The notes: generated by a model not told the origin, from the letters alone. A DNA stretch of 64,000 bases from Paramicrobacterium fandaimingii (GCF_011751745.2 NZ_CP061170.1:3100001-3164000); one strand, 5' to 3'; shown: positions 49,632 through 59,941, numbered from the stretch's first letter. A program made the numbers and translations.

Positions 49632-50003
49632 TCAGCCGAGATCGTCGACCGTGGTCAGGCAGAAGGGATGCCCTGCCGGGTCGGCGAAGACGAGACATCG
49701 ACCGGCGTTCGGCTGGAAATCGTATTGTCGCGCGCCGCAGCGGATCGCCCACTCGGCTGAGGTCGCGAGGTCGGTCACGAAGAAATCAAGGTGGAGCAAC
49801 GACGAATCTTCGGGCCATTGCGGCTCCCGGTAGTCGGGCACCCACATGAAGTCCAGTCGTCCACGGGCGCTTCTCATCGATGCGCTATCGCGCTCGGCAG
49901 CGAACGTGACCTCGCCTCCCGTGAGTTTTGCGTAGAAGTCGGCGAGCGCGAGCGGGTCGGGACAGGCAAGCGTCGTCGTGCTGTACCGAATTCCGGTGTC
50001 CAT
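49632..50003 (-). CDS. VOC family (glyoxalase-like) protein
   Basis: A 123-residue single-module VOC protein: IRYSTTTLACPDPLALADFY at the N-terminus, then SSLLHLDFFVTDLATSAEWA and RCLVFADPAGHPFCLTTVDD, where DPAGHPFCL is the usual C-terminal signature. Activity unknown. It has a decayed paralogue at 48564-48680, and the 14 bases at its 3' end (AGCCGAGATCGTCG) recur at 50333-50346, so the region has seen duplication. The longer frame upstream runs through the NUDIX remnant and repeat copy 2 on the other strand. Confidence 0.82.
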   Translation of the reverse strand: MDTGIRYSTTTLACPDPLALADFYAKLTGGEVTFAAERDSASMRSARGRLDFMWVPDYREPQWPEDSSLLHLDFFVTDLATSAEWAIRCGARQYDFQPNAGRCLVFADPAGHPFCLTTVDDLG

Positions 50004-50104
50004 GCACGCGAGGCTACCGCACCAGTGACCTTGCCCGACGGATTGCTCGGCTGCCAGAGAACGCAGCACAAGGCAACGTCTCGCAGTTCCGTAGTGTGGT
50101 TCGC

Positions 50105-50437
50105 ATGGGAACGAGCACAGAAACGGAATGGACGACGCTGTCACGAACGGTGTCGTACCGCGGTCGGATGACGATCGTCGACCATGCCGTGCGACTCGGC
50201 GACGGCACAGAGACGTCTTACGACTCGGGACGCAATGACAACGTGCCGGCACGAGGGCAGAGTGCCCGCACGAGGACGTTTTCGCCAGAACGCCCTCGCC
50301 CCGGCACAGTACCCTCGTCTCGGCACTGGTTAGCCGAGATCGTCGATCCACCCCTCTTCGTCGCCCGAGCTGCAGGCGCGGCGAACGAGGCGCTTGCACA
50401 GCTCGGTGGAGCACGCAGATCGTCGGCACGCTTGTAG
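50105..50437 (+). pseudogene. NUDIX hydrolase remnant interrupted by repeat copy 2
   Basis: An open frame of 110 codons. The first 42 residues, MGTSTETEWTTLSRTVSYRG then RMTIVDHAVRLGDGTETSYD, read like the N-terminal strands of an ADP-ribose pyrophosphatase-type NUDIX protein. Residues 47-74 come from the hairpin repeat. The tail DPPLFVARAAGAANEALAQL resembles the C-terminal helix of such proteins. The NUDIX box is absent, so it cannot be active. I read it as a deleted gene with the repeat at the junction. Confidence 0.55.
50243..50326. repeat. Nested-hairpin intergenic repeat, copy 2
   Basis: Outer arms GTGCCGGCACGAGGG (50243-50257) and CCCTCGTCTCGGCAC (50312-50326) pair with two mismatches. 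Inner arms GTGCCCGCACGAGGACGTT and AACGCCCTCGCCCCGGCAC pair with four. The core GACGTTTTCGCC (50275-50286) is identical to copy 1. It interrupts a NUDIX gene remnant. Confidence 0.82.
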
Positions 50438-50535
50438 GCGCGGATTACCGAGTGTTACCGTTATTGTCTCGTTGGCTCGGGTATTGGGCGGGCACGACGA
50501 CTCAGCACTGTCCGCCCACCACGAGGAGTGAACCC

Positions 50536-51333
50536 GTGAACGATACATTCTCAAGCATCCGACCTCACTCGCCGCACACTTCCCGCGCCGGAGAGGTGGC
50601 TCTTGTGACCGGCGCAGCACGAGGCATCGGTACCGAGATCGCCCGCCAACTCGCAGCCGCAGGGATGATCACCTACGTCGGGGCCCGCGATCCTCACGCT
50701 GCCCGTCGAACAGCTGATGCGTTGTGCGCCGAAGGGTCAGACGCACGCCCTATGACTCTCGACGTGACCCGCCCTGGCGATGTCCGCTCCGCAGCGGAGC
50801 ACATCGAGGCAGAGCATGGCCACGTGGACGCGCTCGTAAATAACGCGGGAATCGTTGTCGAATGGGGCATACCCGTACCCGACGTCACTGTGGAGCAGAT
50901 GCGCGATGCATACGAGGTTAACGTTTTCGGCGCTGCAGAAATGCTGCACGCGTTCGCCCCGCTGCTGCGCCGCGCGCCGTCCGCCCGAGTTGTCAATCTG
51001 TCCAGCCCCCTCGGATCGTTGACTCTACTTGGGAACGCCGACCACCCCGTCGCGCAGCGCGGTCTGCTGGCATACAGCTCTTCCAAAGCCGCGCTGAATG
51101 CCGTCACTCTGCTGTTTGCACGAGCTCTCGCACCGGACGGAACCAGAGTCAATGCAGCAAATCCGGGACTTGTAGCGAGCGATTTGAACCGGGACTCTCC
51201 GTATCCACGCGGCATCCGATCCGCGGCTGATGGAGCGCGGGTTCCGGTCAAACTTGCGCTCGCGACAGATGGCCCAACCGGATGCTTCCTCGGCGACGAT
51301 AACGGAGATGCGACAGCGCACGTGCCGTGGTGA
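50536..51333 (+). CDS. Short-chain dehydrogenase/reductase
   Basis: A 265-residue classical SDR. VALVTGAARGIGTEIARQLA is the nucleotide loop (TGxxxGIG), DALVNNAGIVVEWGIPVPDV the NNAG motif, RVVNLSSPLGSLTLLGNADH the catalytic Ser region, and LLAYSSSKAALNAVTLLFAR the Y-x-x-x-K pair. Substrate unknown; VTVEQMRDAYEVNVFG suggests the common carbonyl reductase type. The GTG at 50536 has GAGGAG 7-9 nt upstream. The C-terminal SADGARVPVKLALATDGPTG is normal for the family, so the gene looks intact. Confidence 0.9.
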   Translation: MNDTFSSIRPHSPHTSRAGEVALVTGAARGIGTEIARQLAAAGMITYVGARDPHAARRTADALCAEGSDARPMTLDVTRPGDVRSAAEHIEAEHGHVDALVNNAGIVVEWGIPVPDVTVEQMRDAYEVNVFGAAEMLHAFAPLLRRAPSARVVNLSSPLGSLTLLGNADHPVAQRGLLAYSSSKAALNAVTLLFARALAPDGTRVNAANPGLVASDLNRDSPYPRGIRSAADGARVPVKLALATDGPTGCFLGDDNGDATAHVPW

Positions 51334-51381
51334 CGCCGTGTGCGCAACGGCTCAGATGCGAGCGATCGGGAATAGTGACAC

Positions 51382-52482
51382 CTAGCGCGGGGCGACGCCA
51401 AGCAGACGACGGCCCTCCGGACGCACTGCGAGCTCCGACGGCACAGGCGGAGTCTCGACAGCGGGGTCGTGCAGATGACACGCCACACTGCGGTGCGGCT
51501 CGTCATCGCCGAACACCGTGCCGCCGAGCTCCGGCACGAGCTGCGCGCACGCGTCGACCGCATACGGGCACCGCGTTCGAAAGCGGCATCCGCTCGGCAA
51601 CGACAGCAGATCCGGCGGCGACCCGGGAATGCCGCCGAGCTCACGCTTTGGCCCCCGCAGCGGCGGGAACGAGTGCAGCAGTCCAGCCGTGTACGGGTGC
51701 CGCGGCTCGTGGTAGACCTCGCGGCTTCCGGCATCTTCGACGATCTCGCCCGCATACATGATCGCGATGCGGTCGGCCAGCTCGATGAGCAGCGACACGT
51801 CGTGCGTGATGAAGATCACCGAGAAGCCCAGCTTGTCTTTCAGCTCGATGATCTGTTCAACGATCTGCCGCTGCATCACCACGTCGAGCGCTGTCGTCGG
51901 CTCGTCCATGATCACCAGCTCAGGCTCGAGAGCCAGCGCCATCGCGATCATCACACGCTGACGCATGCCGCCGGAGAGCTGGTGCGGATAGCTGTCGAGC
52001 CTGTCGGTCGAGATCCCCACCATCGTGAGCAGCTCGGCGGCCCGCTCGCGCATCGCCGAGCGCGACATCTTCTCGTGCGCGGCGATGCCGTCGATCAGCT
52101 GTTTGCCCACGCGGTAAACGGGATTGAGCGCGTTCATCGACCCCTGGAAGACAATCGCCGTGTCGCGCCAGCGCTGCGCCCGCAGCTGCTTCTCGCTCAT
52201 GCGCAGCAGGTCGCCTGACTCGCGGCTGCGTGAGCTGGTGAACATCACCTCTCCCCCGGTGATCACGCCGGGTGGAGGCAGCAGCCTTGTCGCCGCGTAG
52301 GCGAGCGTCGACTTGCCGCATCCACTCTCGCCGGCGAGCCCGAGGATCTCGCCCCGGTGCAGCGTCAGGTTCACGTTCGACAGTGCGCGCACCGCGTCAT
52401 CGTCGTACCCATAGTCGACAGAGAGGTTGCGGATCTCAAGCAGCGGCTCGGCCTGCGTGCGCTGCGGTGTGGTGATGGTCAC
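51382..52482 (-). CDS. Oligopeptide/oligosaccharide ABC transporter ATP-binding protein (OppD type)
   Basis: A 366-residue ATPase of the Opp/Dpp family. Walker A is GLAGESGCGKSTLAYAATRL, the signature PHQLSGGMRQRVMIAMALAL, Walker B ELVIMDEPTTALD, the switch His VIFITHDVSLL, and the C-terminal oligopeptide-transporter extension has CRFRTRCPYAVDAC with the four-Cys-type cluster of this family. The GTG at 52482 lies 6 nt after GGAGGTCACC and overlaps the permease stop (GTGA). It is the last gene of a six-gene operon with a GH3 beta-glucosidase, so the cargo is probably a glucan oligosaccharide. Confidence 0.92.
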   Translation of the reverse strand: MTITTPQRTQAEPLLEIRNLSVDYGYDDDAVRALSNVNLTLHRGEILGLAGESGCGKSTLAYAATRLLPPPGVITGGEVMFTSSRSRESGDLLRMSEKQLRAQRWRDTAIVFQGSMNALNPVYRVGKQLIDGIAAHEKMSRSAMRERAAELLTMVGISTDRLDSYPHQLSGGMRQRVMIAMALALEPELVIMDEPTTALDVVMQRQIVEQIIELKDKLGFSVIFITHDVSLLIELADRIAIMYAGEIVEDAGSREVYHEPRHPYTAGLLHSFPPLRGPKRELGGIPGSPPDLLSLPSGCRFRTRCPYAVDACAQLVPELGGTVFGDDEPHRSVACHLHDPAVETPPVPSELAVRPEGRRLLGVAPR

Positions 52483-53528
52483 GCGGTGACCTCCTCTGCT
52501 GTCTCTGCGTTCGCGCCCGAGCGGGCGACAGTGGTTTTCGGATGCTGCGGCTCGCCGCCATGGTAGACCGGCGTGAAGCCGATGCGCGCCCTGATCTTCT
52601 TCTTGCGCAGCAGAGCGGCCGAGGCCGCCGTGTTGCGCAGCCGCGGGTTGACGAACTCGTCGATGCCGAAGTTGATGAGCGTGAGCGATGTGCCGACGGC
52701 GGCGATGCACAGCCCCGCGGGCACGAACCACCACCATGCGCCGAGCACGAGCGCCTGGCTCGACTGCGCCCAGAACAGGATGGTTCCCCAGTTCCACTCG
52801 GAGATGCTCGTGACACCAATGAATGCGAGCGTCACCTCGGAGAGAATGGCGAAGATCGCCGTTCCGATGAAACCCGAGGCGATGATCGCCGTGAGGTTTG
52901 GCATGATCTCGAAGAAGATGATGCGCCACATCGGTTCGCCGTTGGCGCGAGCCGCCTCGACGAAGTCACGCCCCCGAATCGAGAGCGTCTGCGCTCGAAG
53001 CACGCGCGAACCCCACGCCCACCCGGTGAGCGCGATGATGAGCGCGATTGTCACTCCGCCTGCCGACGGCACGAGAGCGGCAACGATAATGATCAGCGGC
53101 AGCGCCGGGATGATCAGGAAGACGTTGGCGAGCAGTGAAAGCAGCTCGTCGCCCAGCCCGCCGATGAAACCGGCCGTCACGCCGACGATCACCGAGATCG
53201 CCGTGGCGAGCACGCCGGCAAGCAGACCGACGAGCATGACGCCACGCGTGCCGACGAGCAGCTGCGAGAAGATGTCCTGCCCCGTGTTCGTTGTGCCGAG
53301 CCAGTGGTCTGCGCTCGGTGGCTGCAGTGAGTCTTGTGTGACGGCGTTGGGGTCGTGCGGGGCAATCCAGGGCCCGATCACGGCGAGCACGAGAAAGAAC
53401 GCGAGCATGATGAGCCCGATGAGAGCCTTGCGATTCTGCAGAATGCCGAGCGAGCGTTTGCCCTTCGCCGCAGCTTTCTCTGCGGGCGCTACATCGGTGA
53501 GACCAATGGGATCTGCCTGTACGGACAT
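52479..53528 (-). CDS. Opp-type ABC transporter permease (OppC type)
   Basis: A 349-residue permease. The N-terminal FFLVLAVIGPWIAPHDPNAV and DHWLGTTNTGQDIFSQLLVG are hallmarks of OppC/DppC subunits, and the docking loop is RGRDFVEAARANGEPMWRII then FFEIMPNLTAIIASGFIGTA. A charged tail of about 45 residues follows the last helix, somewhat longer than usual. It is 3 bp downstream of the OppB-type gene and overlaps the ATPase start. Confidence 0.92.
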   Translation of the reverse strand: MSVQADPIGLTDVAPAEKAAAKGKRSLGILQNRKALIGLIMLAFFLVLAVIGPWIAPHDPNAVTQDSLQPPSADHWLGTTNTGQDIFSQLLVGTRGVMLVGLLAGVLATAISVIVGVTAGFIGGLGDELLSLLANVFLIIPALPLIIIVAALVPSAGGVTIALIIALTGWAWGSRVLRAQTLSIRGRDFVEAARANGEPMWRIIFFEIMPNLTAIIASGFIGTAIFAILSEVTLAFIGVTSISEWNWGTILFWAQSSQALVLGAWWWFVPAGLCIAAVGTSLTLINFGIDEFVNPRLRNTAASAALLRKKKIRARIGFTPVYHGGEPQHPKTTVARSGANAETAEEVTA

Positions 53529-53531
53529 CGA

Positions 53532-54512
53532 TCAGCCCTCCACTCTCGTGCGCGGGTCAAGGAATGCATAGACGAAGTCGGCGAGCATGCTCGCGACAAG
53601 CACCGAGATCGTGACGACAAGGAACGCCCCCTGCATGAGCGGGTAGTCCTTCGAGCCGATTGCCTGAAAGAGCATGTAGCCGATGCCGGGGTAACTGAAC
53701 ACCATTTCGGCGACGAGCGTGCCTCCGACGATGAAGCCGAGCGACAGCGCGAACCCGGAGATGCTCGGCAGCACGGCGTTGCGCGCGGCATAGCCGAACA
53801 TCACCTTTCGCTCGGGAATACCCTTCGCTTGAGCGACGGTGACGTAGTCTTCGCTCGACACCGTCACCATCATGTTGCGCATGCCGAGAATCCATCCAGA
53901 GATCGAGCTGATGATGATGGTCAGGGCGGGGAGGATGCCGTGGTAGATCGCCCCGCCGATGAACTCCATGTTCCACCCGGGCAGCGTGCCGGGGTCGTAG
54001 CCGCCCGCAGCGGGGAAGACCGGCCACGTCACGGCGAACAGGGCGATTGCGATGATGCCGAGCCAGAAGTAGGGAATGGCAGAGAAGAAGTTGGCGATCG
54101 GCAGCAGGTTGTCTGCCCAGGTGCCGCGTCGCCAGCCGAGCCCGACACCCGCGAGAGTGCCGAGAAGAAAGCCGATGATCGTCGAGAGCCCGACGAGCGC
54201 GATCGTCCACGGGAGCGACTGCGTGAGAATCTGACTCACGGGGGTGGGAAAGTACGTGAACGAGATGCCGAGATCGCCGTGGAACAGATTGTTCAGGTAG
54301 GCGACGTAGTCCTCCCACAGGGTGCGATTCTCATCGAGGCCGAACAGCACATACAGCGATTCGACAGCATCCGTGTTGAGTCGCCCCTGAAATTTGTTGA
54401 TCAGGGACTGCACGGGGTCGCCAGGCAACATGCGGGGAATGAAGAAGTTGAGTGTGACGGCCGCCCACGCTGTGAACAGATAGAAGCCGAGTCGGCGCAG
54501 AAAATACTTCAT
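53532..54512 (-). CDS. Opp-type ABC transporter permease (OppB type)
   Basis: A 326-residue permease. [20 protein letters not shown] then [20 protein letters not shown] is the OppB N-terminal signature. A periplasmic loop ([20 protein letters not shown]) follows the early helices, and the docking loop is [20 protein letters not shown] then [20 protein letters not shown]. Its start overlaps the stop of the OppF-type ATPase. Permeases for cello-oligosaccharides in other bacteria belong to this same Opp branch. Confidence 0.92.
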   Translation of the reverse strand: MKYFLRRLGFYLFTAWAAVTLNFFIPRMLPGDPVQSLINKFQGRLNTDAVESLYVLFGLDENRTLWEDYVAYLNNLFHGDLGISFTYFPTPVSQILTQSLPWTIALVGLSTIIGFLLGTLAGVGLGWRRGTWADNLLPIANFFSAIPYFWLGIIAIALFAVTWPVFPAAGGYDPGTLPGWNMEFIGGAIYHGILPALTIIISSISGWILGMRNMMVTVSSEDYVTVAQAKGIPERKVMFGYAARNAVLPSISGFALSLGFIVGGTLVAEMVFSYPGIGYMLFQAIGSKDYPLMQGAFLVVTISVLVASMLADFVYAFLDPRTRVEG

Positions 54513-55540
54513 GCTTGTGCCGCCCCTGGCTCCTTGGCCCCGAACGCGGCTTCGCGTTCGGCCGCGGCGTCATCTGCATAGAGCCAGCACGCCGACTCCT
54601 GGCCGTCGTCACCGGCGAACATGGGCGGTGCGTCTGTGCGGCAGCGCTCCATGGCAAACGGGCAGCGTGGATGAAACCGGCATCCGGTCGGCGGGCTGAT
54701 GAGGCTCGGTGGCTCCCCCGTCGCTTCGGTCTTCTCGAGCTCTTCGAGCCGGTCGGCGTCGGGCGCAGAGGCAATGAGCAGCTGGGTATACGGGTGTCGA
54801 GGATGCTGCGTGACAGCCTCGCTCGGACCACGCTCGACGATCTGCCCCGCGTACATCACGAGCGTGCGATCGGCGAAGTACCGGGCAGACGCGATGTCGT
54901 GAGTGATATAGAGAACAGCGAGGTGGAAGCGGTCTTTGAGGTCGCGCAGCAGGTTGAGAACGCCGATGCGAATCGACACGTCGAGCATCGAAACGGGCTC
55001 GTCTGCAAGTAGCACCTCGGGATCCGCTCCGAGAGCACGGGCGATGGCGACGCGCTGACGCTGACCTCCCGAGAGTTCGTGGGGGAACTTCTCGAGGTAG
55101 CGCTCGGGAGGAGTCAGGTCGACGCGCTCGAGCAGCTCACGGAGCATCCGCTCCCTCTCGTCTGTCGTCATGCGCCCTCGATGGATGGTGAGAGAGCGTG
55201 TGAGCACATAGCGCACGCGGTGAATGGGATTGAGCGATGCGAACGGGTCTTGCAGAATCATCTGCACGCGGCGGCAGTACGCCCGAAACTTGCGGCCGAA
55301 CCGAGCGGTGACCCGGCGTCCGTCGAACAGCACGTCACCAGCTGTGTTCGGCATGAGCTTGGCGAGCAGACGGGCGACCGTCGATTTGCCCGAGCCCGAT
55401 TCGCCGACGAGCGCTACCACTTCGCCTGCGTGAAGCTCGATGTCGATTCCGTCGACAGCGTGAACCACACGACGTCCCGCCCCCTTCACGGGGAAATGCT
55501 TTGTGAGGTCCCTCGCGGCGAGAAGTGGCTCGTCACTCAT
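54509..55540 (-). CDS. Opp-type ABC transporter ATP-binding protein (OppF type)
   Basis: A 343-residue ATPase. Walker A is [20 protein letters not shown], the signature [20 protein letters not shown], Walker [17 protein letters not shown], switch His [13 protein letters not shown], and the C-terminal cluster is [21 protein letters not shown]-terminal [20 protein letters not shown] is the OppF hallmark. It lies 67 bp downstream of the binding-protein gene and overlaps the OppB start by 4 nt. Confidence 0.92.
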   Translation of the reverse strand: MSDEPLLAARDLTKHFPVKGAGRRVVHAVDGIDIELHAGEVVALVGESGSGKSTVARLLAKLMPNTAGDVLFDGRRVTARFGRKFRAYCRRVQMILQDPFASLNPIHRVRYVLTRSLTIHRGRMTTDERERMLRELLERVDLTPPERYLEKFPHELSGGQRQRVAIARALGADPEVLLADEPVSMLDVSIRIGVLNLLRDLKDRFHLAVLYITHDIASARYFADRTLVMYAGQIVERGPSEAVTQHPRHPYTQLLIASAPDADRLEELEKTEATGEPPSLISPPTGCRFHPRCPFAMERCRTDAPPMFAGDDGQESACWLYADDAAAEREAAFGAKEPGAAQA

Positions 55541-55607
55541 CGTTCCTGCCTTCCTTGTGTGCGTGAAGCAGCAGCCGGGGCGGGCGCGAACCCGCCCCGG
55601 CAGGGTG

Positions 55608-57266
55608 CTACTTCGCCGGTGTGAGCTTCATCACGATCATCGAGATGCTGGGCTGCGTCGGCTGCGGCACGGCATACGGGTCGTCTTCACTCGGGAATCC
55701 CGTCCAGTACTTCGTGCTGTACTCCGCGCCGATCGGGCCGGCGGCCATCGGAATCGCGGGCACTTCTTCGACGAAGATCTCTTGAATGCGGTCCATCATC
55801 TTCTGGCGTGCGTCCTCGTCTGGCGTCACAGCGTAATCGGCGAGGAGCTGCGTGACTTCGTCGTTCTCGAACCGGCCGAAGTTCCACGATGCGCCCTCGC
55901 CGATCGGCTTGAGCTGAGCTCCGTCCATGATGTTCGAGTAGATGTCCCACGGGGTTGCCCCGGTGTTCGTCCAGTGCAGCGATGCCTGGAAGTCGCCCTC
56001 GGCGAGCGCGCTCGTCCACGCGTCGACGGTGGGGGTCTCGACTGTTGCGTCGACACCGATCTGCGACAGGTTGTCTGCCATGATCTGCAGGCTGGCGAGG
56101 TAGTCAGACCAGCCGGCCGGGTCGATGAATTCAACGGTCACGGCGTTACCGTCAGGGTCAAGGAGCTTGTCGTTCGAGTCCCAGGTGTAACCGGCATCCT
56201 CGAGCACGCTCTTGGCTCCATCGACGTCGACCTTCTGCGTCTTGCCCTTGTACTTCTCGGCTGTGAATGCGTCACCGGCGGGCGAGGGCAATCCGGTGAC
56301 GGTGTCAACGAGACCTTTGAACCCGGAGTAGCCCTGCTTGTGCACGGCACCTCGGTCAATCACCATGTTCGCCGCCTTGCGCATTGCCACGTTGTTGAAT
56401 GGCGCTTCCTGCGTGTTGAGGAACAGCGCGTCGATGCCGAGGCCCGTGGGCATATATGCCTTGTTGGTATCGGACTTCGAGATGTAGGTCTTCTCCATGT
56501 CGGGAATGAACACGTAGCTCCACTGGGCCGAGCCAGAGAGCAGCGCCGTCAGCTGAGCATTGTTATCGGTGTAGGAGGTGTACCGAATCTCGGGCACAGG
56601 AGGTTGACCGCCCCAGTAATCGTCGTTCGGCTCAAAGGAGATCACCTGCTGGGTCCACGACGTCAACGTGTACGGCCCGGTTCCCACTGGGTCCTTGTTC
56701 GTGTCTTTCGTCGGGTCATCCATCTTCGACCAGATGTGCTCGGGAACGATGAACGTGCCGAGCACCTTCGTCTTGTTGAGCAGCTGCGACGAATCGAACG
56801 TGACGGTGACCGAGTCGCCGTCGACGGAGATGTCTTTGTACCCGATGGCATTCGCGTTGAAGCCCTCGGTGTCTTTCACAAGATTGAACGTGTATGCGAC
56901 GTCGTCGACGGTCATCTTCTCGCCATCAGACCAGGTGACGTCGTCGCGAGGGGTGATGGATACCGACGTGTAGTCGTCGTTCCACTCCCACGACTTCGCG
57001 AGCCATGGTTCTGGCTCTGTTGCGGGATCCGTCGGGTTCCACTGAGCGAGCGGCTCGTACATGAGCCAGGTATAACCGAGACTGGATGCCGCGGATGTGG
57101 CGATGAACGGGTTGTTGTTGTCTGTCTGCGGACCATTCGGCATGCCGATGGTCAGGGGGTGCTCGGCACCGCCCCCATCGTCGCCTCCCGAACCGCTGCA
57201 GCCGGTGAGTACCAGGGCGAATGCTGCTGCCCCGACGGCCAGTTTGGCCATCATTCCTTTCTTCAC
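55608..57266 (-). CDS. Extracellular solute-binding lipoprotein (family 5, Opp/Cbt type)
   Basis: A 552-residue binding protein. [20 protein letters not shown] then [13 protein letters not shown] gives a lipobox LTGC and linker. The mature part starts [20 protein letters not shown] and shows [37 protein letters not shown] and [19 protein letters not shown] segments of family 5. Members of this family bind peptides, but those beside glycosidases bind oligosaccharides. The GTG at 57266 lies 6 nt after AGGAGG and overlaps the GH3 stop (GTGA), tying the two proteins together. Confidence 0.92.
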   Translation of the reverse strand: MKKGMMAKLAVGAAAFALVLTGCSGSGGDDGGGAEHPLTIGMPNGPQTDNNNPFIATSAASSLGYTWLMYEPLAQWNPTDPATEPEPWLAKSWEWNDDYTSVSITPRDDVTWSDGEKMTVDDVAYTFNLVKDTEGFNANAIGYKDISVDGDSVTVTFDSSQLLNKTKVLGTFIVPEHIWSKMDDPTKDTNKDPVGTGPYTLTSWTQQVISFEPNDDYWGGQPPVPEIRYTSYTDNNAQLTALLSGSAQWSYVFIPDMEKTYISKSDTNKAYMPTGLGIDALFLNTQEAPFNNVAMRKAANMVIDRGAVHKQGYSGFKGLVDTVTGLPSPAGDAFTAEKYKGKTQKVDVDGAKSVLEDAGYTWDSNDKLLDPDGNAVTVEFIDPAGWSDYLASLQIMADNLSQIGVDATVETPTVDAWTSALAEGDFQASLHWTNTGATPWDIYSNIMDGAQLKPIGEGASWNFGRFENDEVTQLLADYAVTPDEDARQKMMDRIQEIFVEEVPAIPMAAGPIGAEYSTKYWTGFPSEDDPYAVPQPTQPSISMIVMKLTPAK

Positions 57267-59887
57267 TGTGTGCCTCCTTGCACATTGCGCCCGAGTGGGC
57301 GGTGGGGTTTTGTGAGGGTGATTTCGAGTGGAAGGTTTGTGCTCGAGCTGCCGACACGAATGCGATAGGGGCCGAGCGGATGCTCCCATGACGACGTTGC
57401 GACATTCCACGTCTCGAACACGCGGCGCGGCAGCCTCACGTCGACGATGCCTGTTGCTCCGGCGGCGACGGTCGTCTGCGCGAAGCCGCCAAGCCACCGC
57501 ACAGGGCGCGAGGGGTCGCCCGAGGCATCCTCGATATACGCCTGAACCGTCTCGCACGACGACCGGTCGCCGATATTCTGCAGCTCAACCTCGATGCGCA
57601 CGTCGCCGTCTGCGCTCTCGATCTCGCGCACGGCGCTGTAACGCCACGTTCCGTAGCCAAGCCCGAAGCCGAACTCGCGGGCCGGCGTGGCGCTGCCGGC
57701 GAGCCAGCCGCGATAGCCGACGTGCACGCCCTCGGCGTAGTCGACGATGCCGTCAATCGGCACCGCGTTCGGAACAGGGCAGTCGTCGAGACGGGCGGGC
57801 AGCGTCCACGGCAGCCGCCCGGCGGGCTCGGTGCGGCCGGTGAGCGCGTCGACGAGGCCGGTGCCGCCCTCTTGCCCCGGCAGCCACCACCACAGAACGG
57901 CTGACACGTCATCGATCCACGGCAGCAGCACGGGGCCGCCCGCGTTCACGATCACGATGGTGGGGGTCCCTGTCGCTGCGACGGCACGCACCATGTCGTC
58001 CTGCCGTCCGGGCAGATCGATGTTCTGCCGATCCCAGCCTTCGGACTCGGTCTCTTCGTTCGTGCCGACGATCACGAGGGCGACATCGGAGTCGCTCGCT
58101 GCCGCGACGGCATCCGCGATCTCCTCCTCGAGTGAAAGGGCATCGGGCTCGTGCCGCAGCGCAAAGCGCACGAAGGTGCCGTAGCCGTCGGCGTGCACAA
58201 CCTGAAGGCGCGCGTCGATGTGCACATCGAACGGCACGTCGCGTGCAAACAGGCGCGCAGGGCCGTCTGGGTTGTTGGCGCTCGAATTGAGAATCACCTC
58301 TGACCCGGCGAGCACATCAGACTCCGACACAATCTCGTCATTGAACCGGATGCTGTGGGCGCCGCAGGTACCCACGTCAATGCGGTGCGTTCCTGCCGCG
58401 AGTCGCACGCGTGCCCGAACCCGCGCACTGCGCGCGCGGCTGTCGACGTGGCGGTTCCAGGCCTCGCCGCCCGGTGCAACGACCGAATCTCCGAGCGGAG
58501 AGCCGTGGTCGTCGAGAAGTGTGAGCTCGTAGCCGGGTTCGCCGTCTGGCGTCTCGACGAGGGCCGGGTCGATGCCCGGTGCGTGCGCTCGCGCCGAGCC
58601 GCCACGCGAGACGGTGAGCTGGGCCGCGGGGAAGGCAGCGCGCACGGCGTCTGCGGGGTGCGTCGCGTATGGCGCATGAACGAATGCACTGCCGCCTCCC
58701 TGAATGAACGGGTCGACGACGTTCGGGCCCAGAAGAGCGATGCGGCGTGGCGCGGCGCCGTCTGTGCTCGTGCCTGCGCTGCTGTCTGTGGCGAGCGGCA
58801 GCACTCCGTCATTGCGCAGCACGACGATCGAACGTGCGACGGCTTCGCGAAGCAGCGCTCGGGTTGCCTCGGCCGAGTGGGTGTCGGGGTCGACGCCGTC
58901 ACGCGGCACGTCGACGCCAGGGGGAACGGATGCCTCGCGTCCGATGGCCCCGACGCGCTCGGCGAGCCGCAGCATCCGCTCGATCTTGTCGTCGATTGTG
59001 TCTTCGCTCACCTGGCCGCTGCGCACAGCGTCGAGAAGGTTCTGCTCCCACGGCCCGCCTGGCCCCGGCATCACGAGGTCAAGGCCCGCGTTTGCGCTCG
59101 CGACGGTGGACTGCGTGGCAAGCCAATCGCTCACGACAACGCCGTCGAATCCCCACTCGTTCTTCAGCACGTCGACGAGCAGGTGTGCATGCTCCGTTGC
59201 GAGGTTCGATTCTGTGCCGTCATCGATGCGGTTGTACGCCGCCATGACGCACCACACGCCCACGTCACGCACGAGTGCCTCGAACGGTGCGAGATACACC
59301 TCGCGGAGTGCGCGCTCGTCGATGCGGGCGATGTAGCTCGTTCTGTCGGTCTCGGACTCGTTGCCGACGTAGTGCTTGACGCAGGCTGCGACACCGTTGC
59401 GCTGAATGGCGTCGATGTACGGCGTGGCGAGTGCGGTCGTGAGCAGCGGGTCTTCCGAGAAGCACTCGAAGTGCCGCCCACCGACGGGTGTGCGCTGCAG
59501 ATTGACGACGGGAGCGAGCACGACGTCGACGTTCTTGCGTTTGGCTTCACGCGCGACGAGTGCGCCGAGGTCGGCAGCGAGCTGCGGGTTCCACGTCGCG
59601 GCGAGCGCCGAGGGGCTCGGCAGCTGGGCCGATGGCGTGAGTTCTTCGTCAACCCCGCGCACACCGATGGGGCCGTCGGAAACGACAATCGCGCCGAGGT
59701 CGAGTTCTGCAACCTCGTGGAGTGCCCAGGGCGTCGCTCCCGTCAGCAGCCGAATACGCTGTTCCAGCGGCACGGCGCGAAGACGCTGCCGCAGCTCGGC
59801 ATCCGACCCGATGGGCTGATGCTCGTTGTCTGGCGCTTCGGCGCTGGCATCCGTTTGGCCGCCAGCCGCGGTGGGGGCAATGCTCAC
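57263..59887 (-). CDS. GH3 beta-glucosidase with PA14-like insertion and fibronectin III-like end
   Basis: An 874-residue intracellular beta-glucosidase with no signal peptide. VVLAPVVNLQRTPVGGRHFE and AAVCHKHYVGNESETDR-like CVKHYVGNESETDR contain the substrate-binding KHYVGNE, and GVVVSDWLATQSTVASANAG carries the nucleophile Asp (about residue 250). A beta insertion near residues 470-590 (TCGAHSIRFNDEIVSESDVL) is PA14-like, and the C-terminal 110 residues form the FnIII-like domain (SCETVQAYIEDASGDPSRPV). It would cleave imported cello- or gentio-oligosaccharides. First gene of the importer operon; GTG start with GGAGAG upstream. Confidence 0.92.
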   Translation of the reverse strand: MSIAPTAAGGQTDASAEAPDNEHQPIGSDAELRQRLRAVPLEQRIRLLTGATPWALHEVAELDLGAIVVSDGPIGVRGVDEELTPSAQLPSPSALAATWNPQLAADLGALVAREAKRKNVDVVLAPVVNLQRTPVGGRHFECFSEDPLLTTALATPYIDAIQRNGVAACVKHYVGNESETDRTSYIARIDERALREVYLAPFEALVRDVGVWCVMAAYNRIDDGTESNLATEHAHLLVDVLKNEWGFDGVVVSDWLATQSTVASANAGLDLVMPGPGGPWEQNLLDAVRSGQVSEDTIDDKIERMLRLAERVGAIGREASVPPGVDVPRDGVDPDTHSAEATRALLREAVARSIVVLRNDGVLPLATDSSAGTSTDGAAPRRIALLGPNVVDPFIQGGGSAFVHAPYATHPADAVRAAFPAAQLTVSRGGSARAHAPGIDPALVETPDGEPGYELTLLDDHGSPLGDSVVAPGGEAWNRHVDSRARSARVRARVRLAAGTHRIDVGTCGAHSIRFNDEIVSESDVLAGSEVILNSSANNPDGPARLFARDVPFDVHIDARLQVVHADGYGTFVRFALRHEPDALSLEEEIADAVAAASDSDVALVIVGTNEETESEGWDRQNIDLPGRQDDMVRAVAATGTPTIVIVNAGGPVLLPWIDDVSAVLWWWLPGQEGGTGLVDALTGRTEPAGRLPWTLPARLDDCPVPNAVPIDGIVDYAEGVHVGYRGWLAGSATPAREFGFGLGYGTWRYSAVREIESADGDVRIEVELQNIGDRSSCETVQAYIEDASGDPSRPVRWLGGFAQTTVAAGATGIVDVRLPRRVFETWNVATSSWEHPLGPYRIRVGSSSTNLPLEITLTKPHRPLGRNVQGGTQ

Positions 59888-59941
59888 GTTCTCTCCACTC
59901 TGAGGAACCGATGTTGACTCGTAGGGGAGACTGTAGCAATA

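Noticed and set aside
49928..50104. Upstream extension of the NUDIX remnant frame
   Set aside because: The residues are Arg/Cys-rich antisense of the VOC gene; NUDIX-like sequence begins at the ATG at 50105.
53334..54581. 415-codon plus-strand open frame opposite the OppB-type permease
   Set aside because: The translation is rich in Asp/Arg/His/Glu, typical of antisense frames of membrane genes; the minus strand encodes a clear permease.
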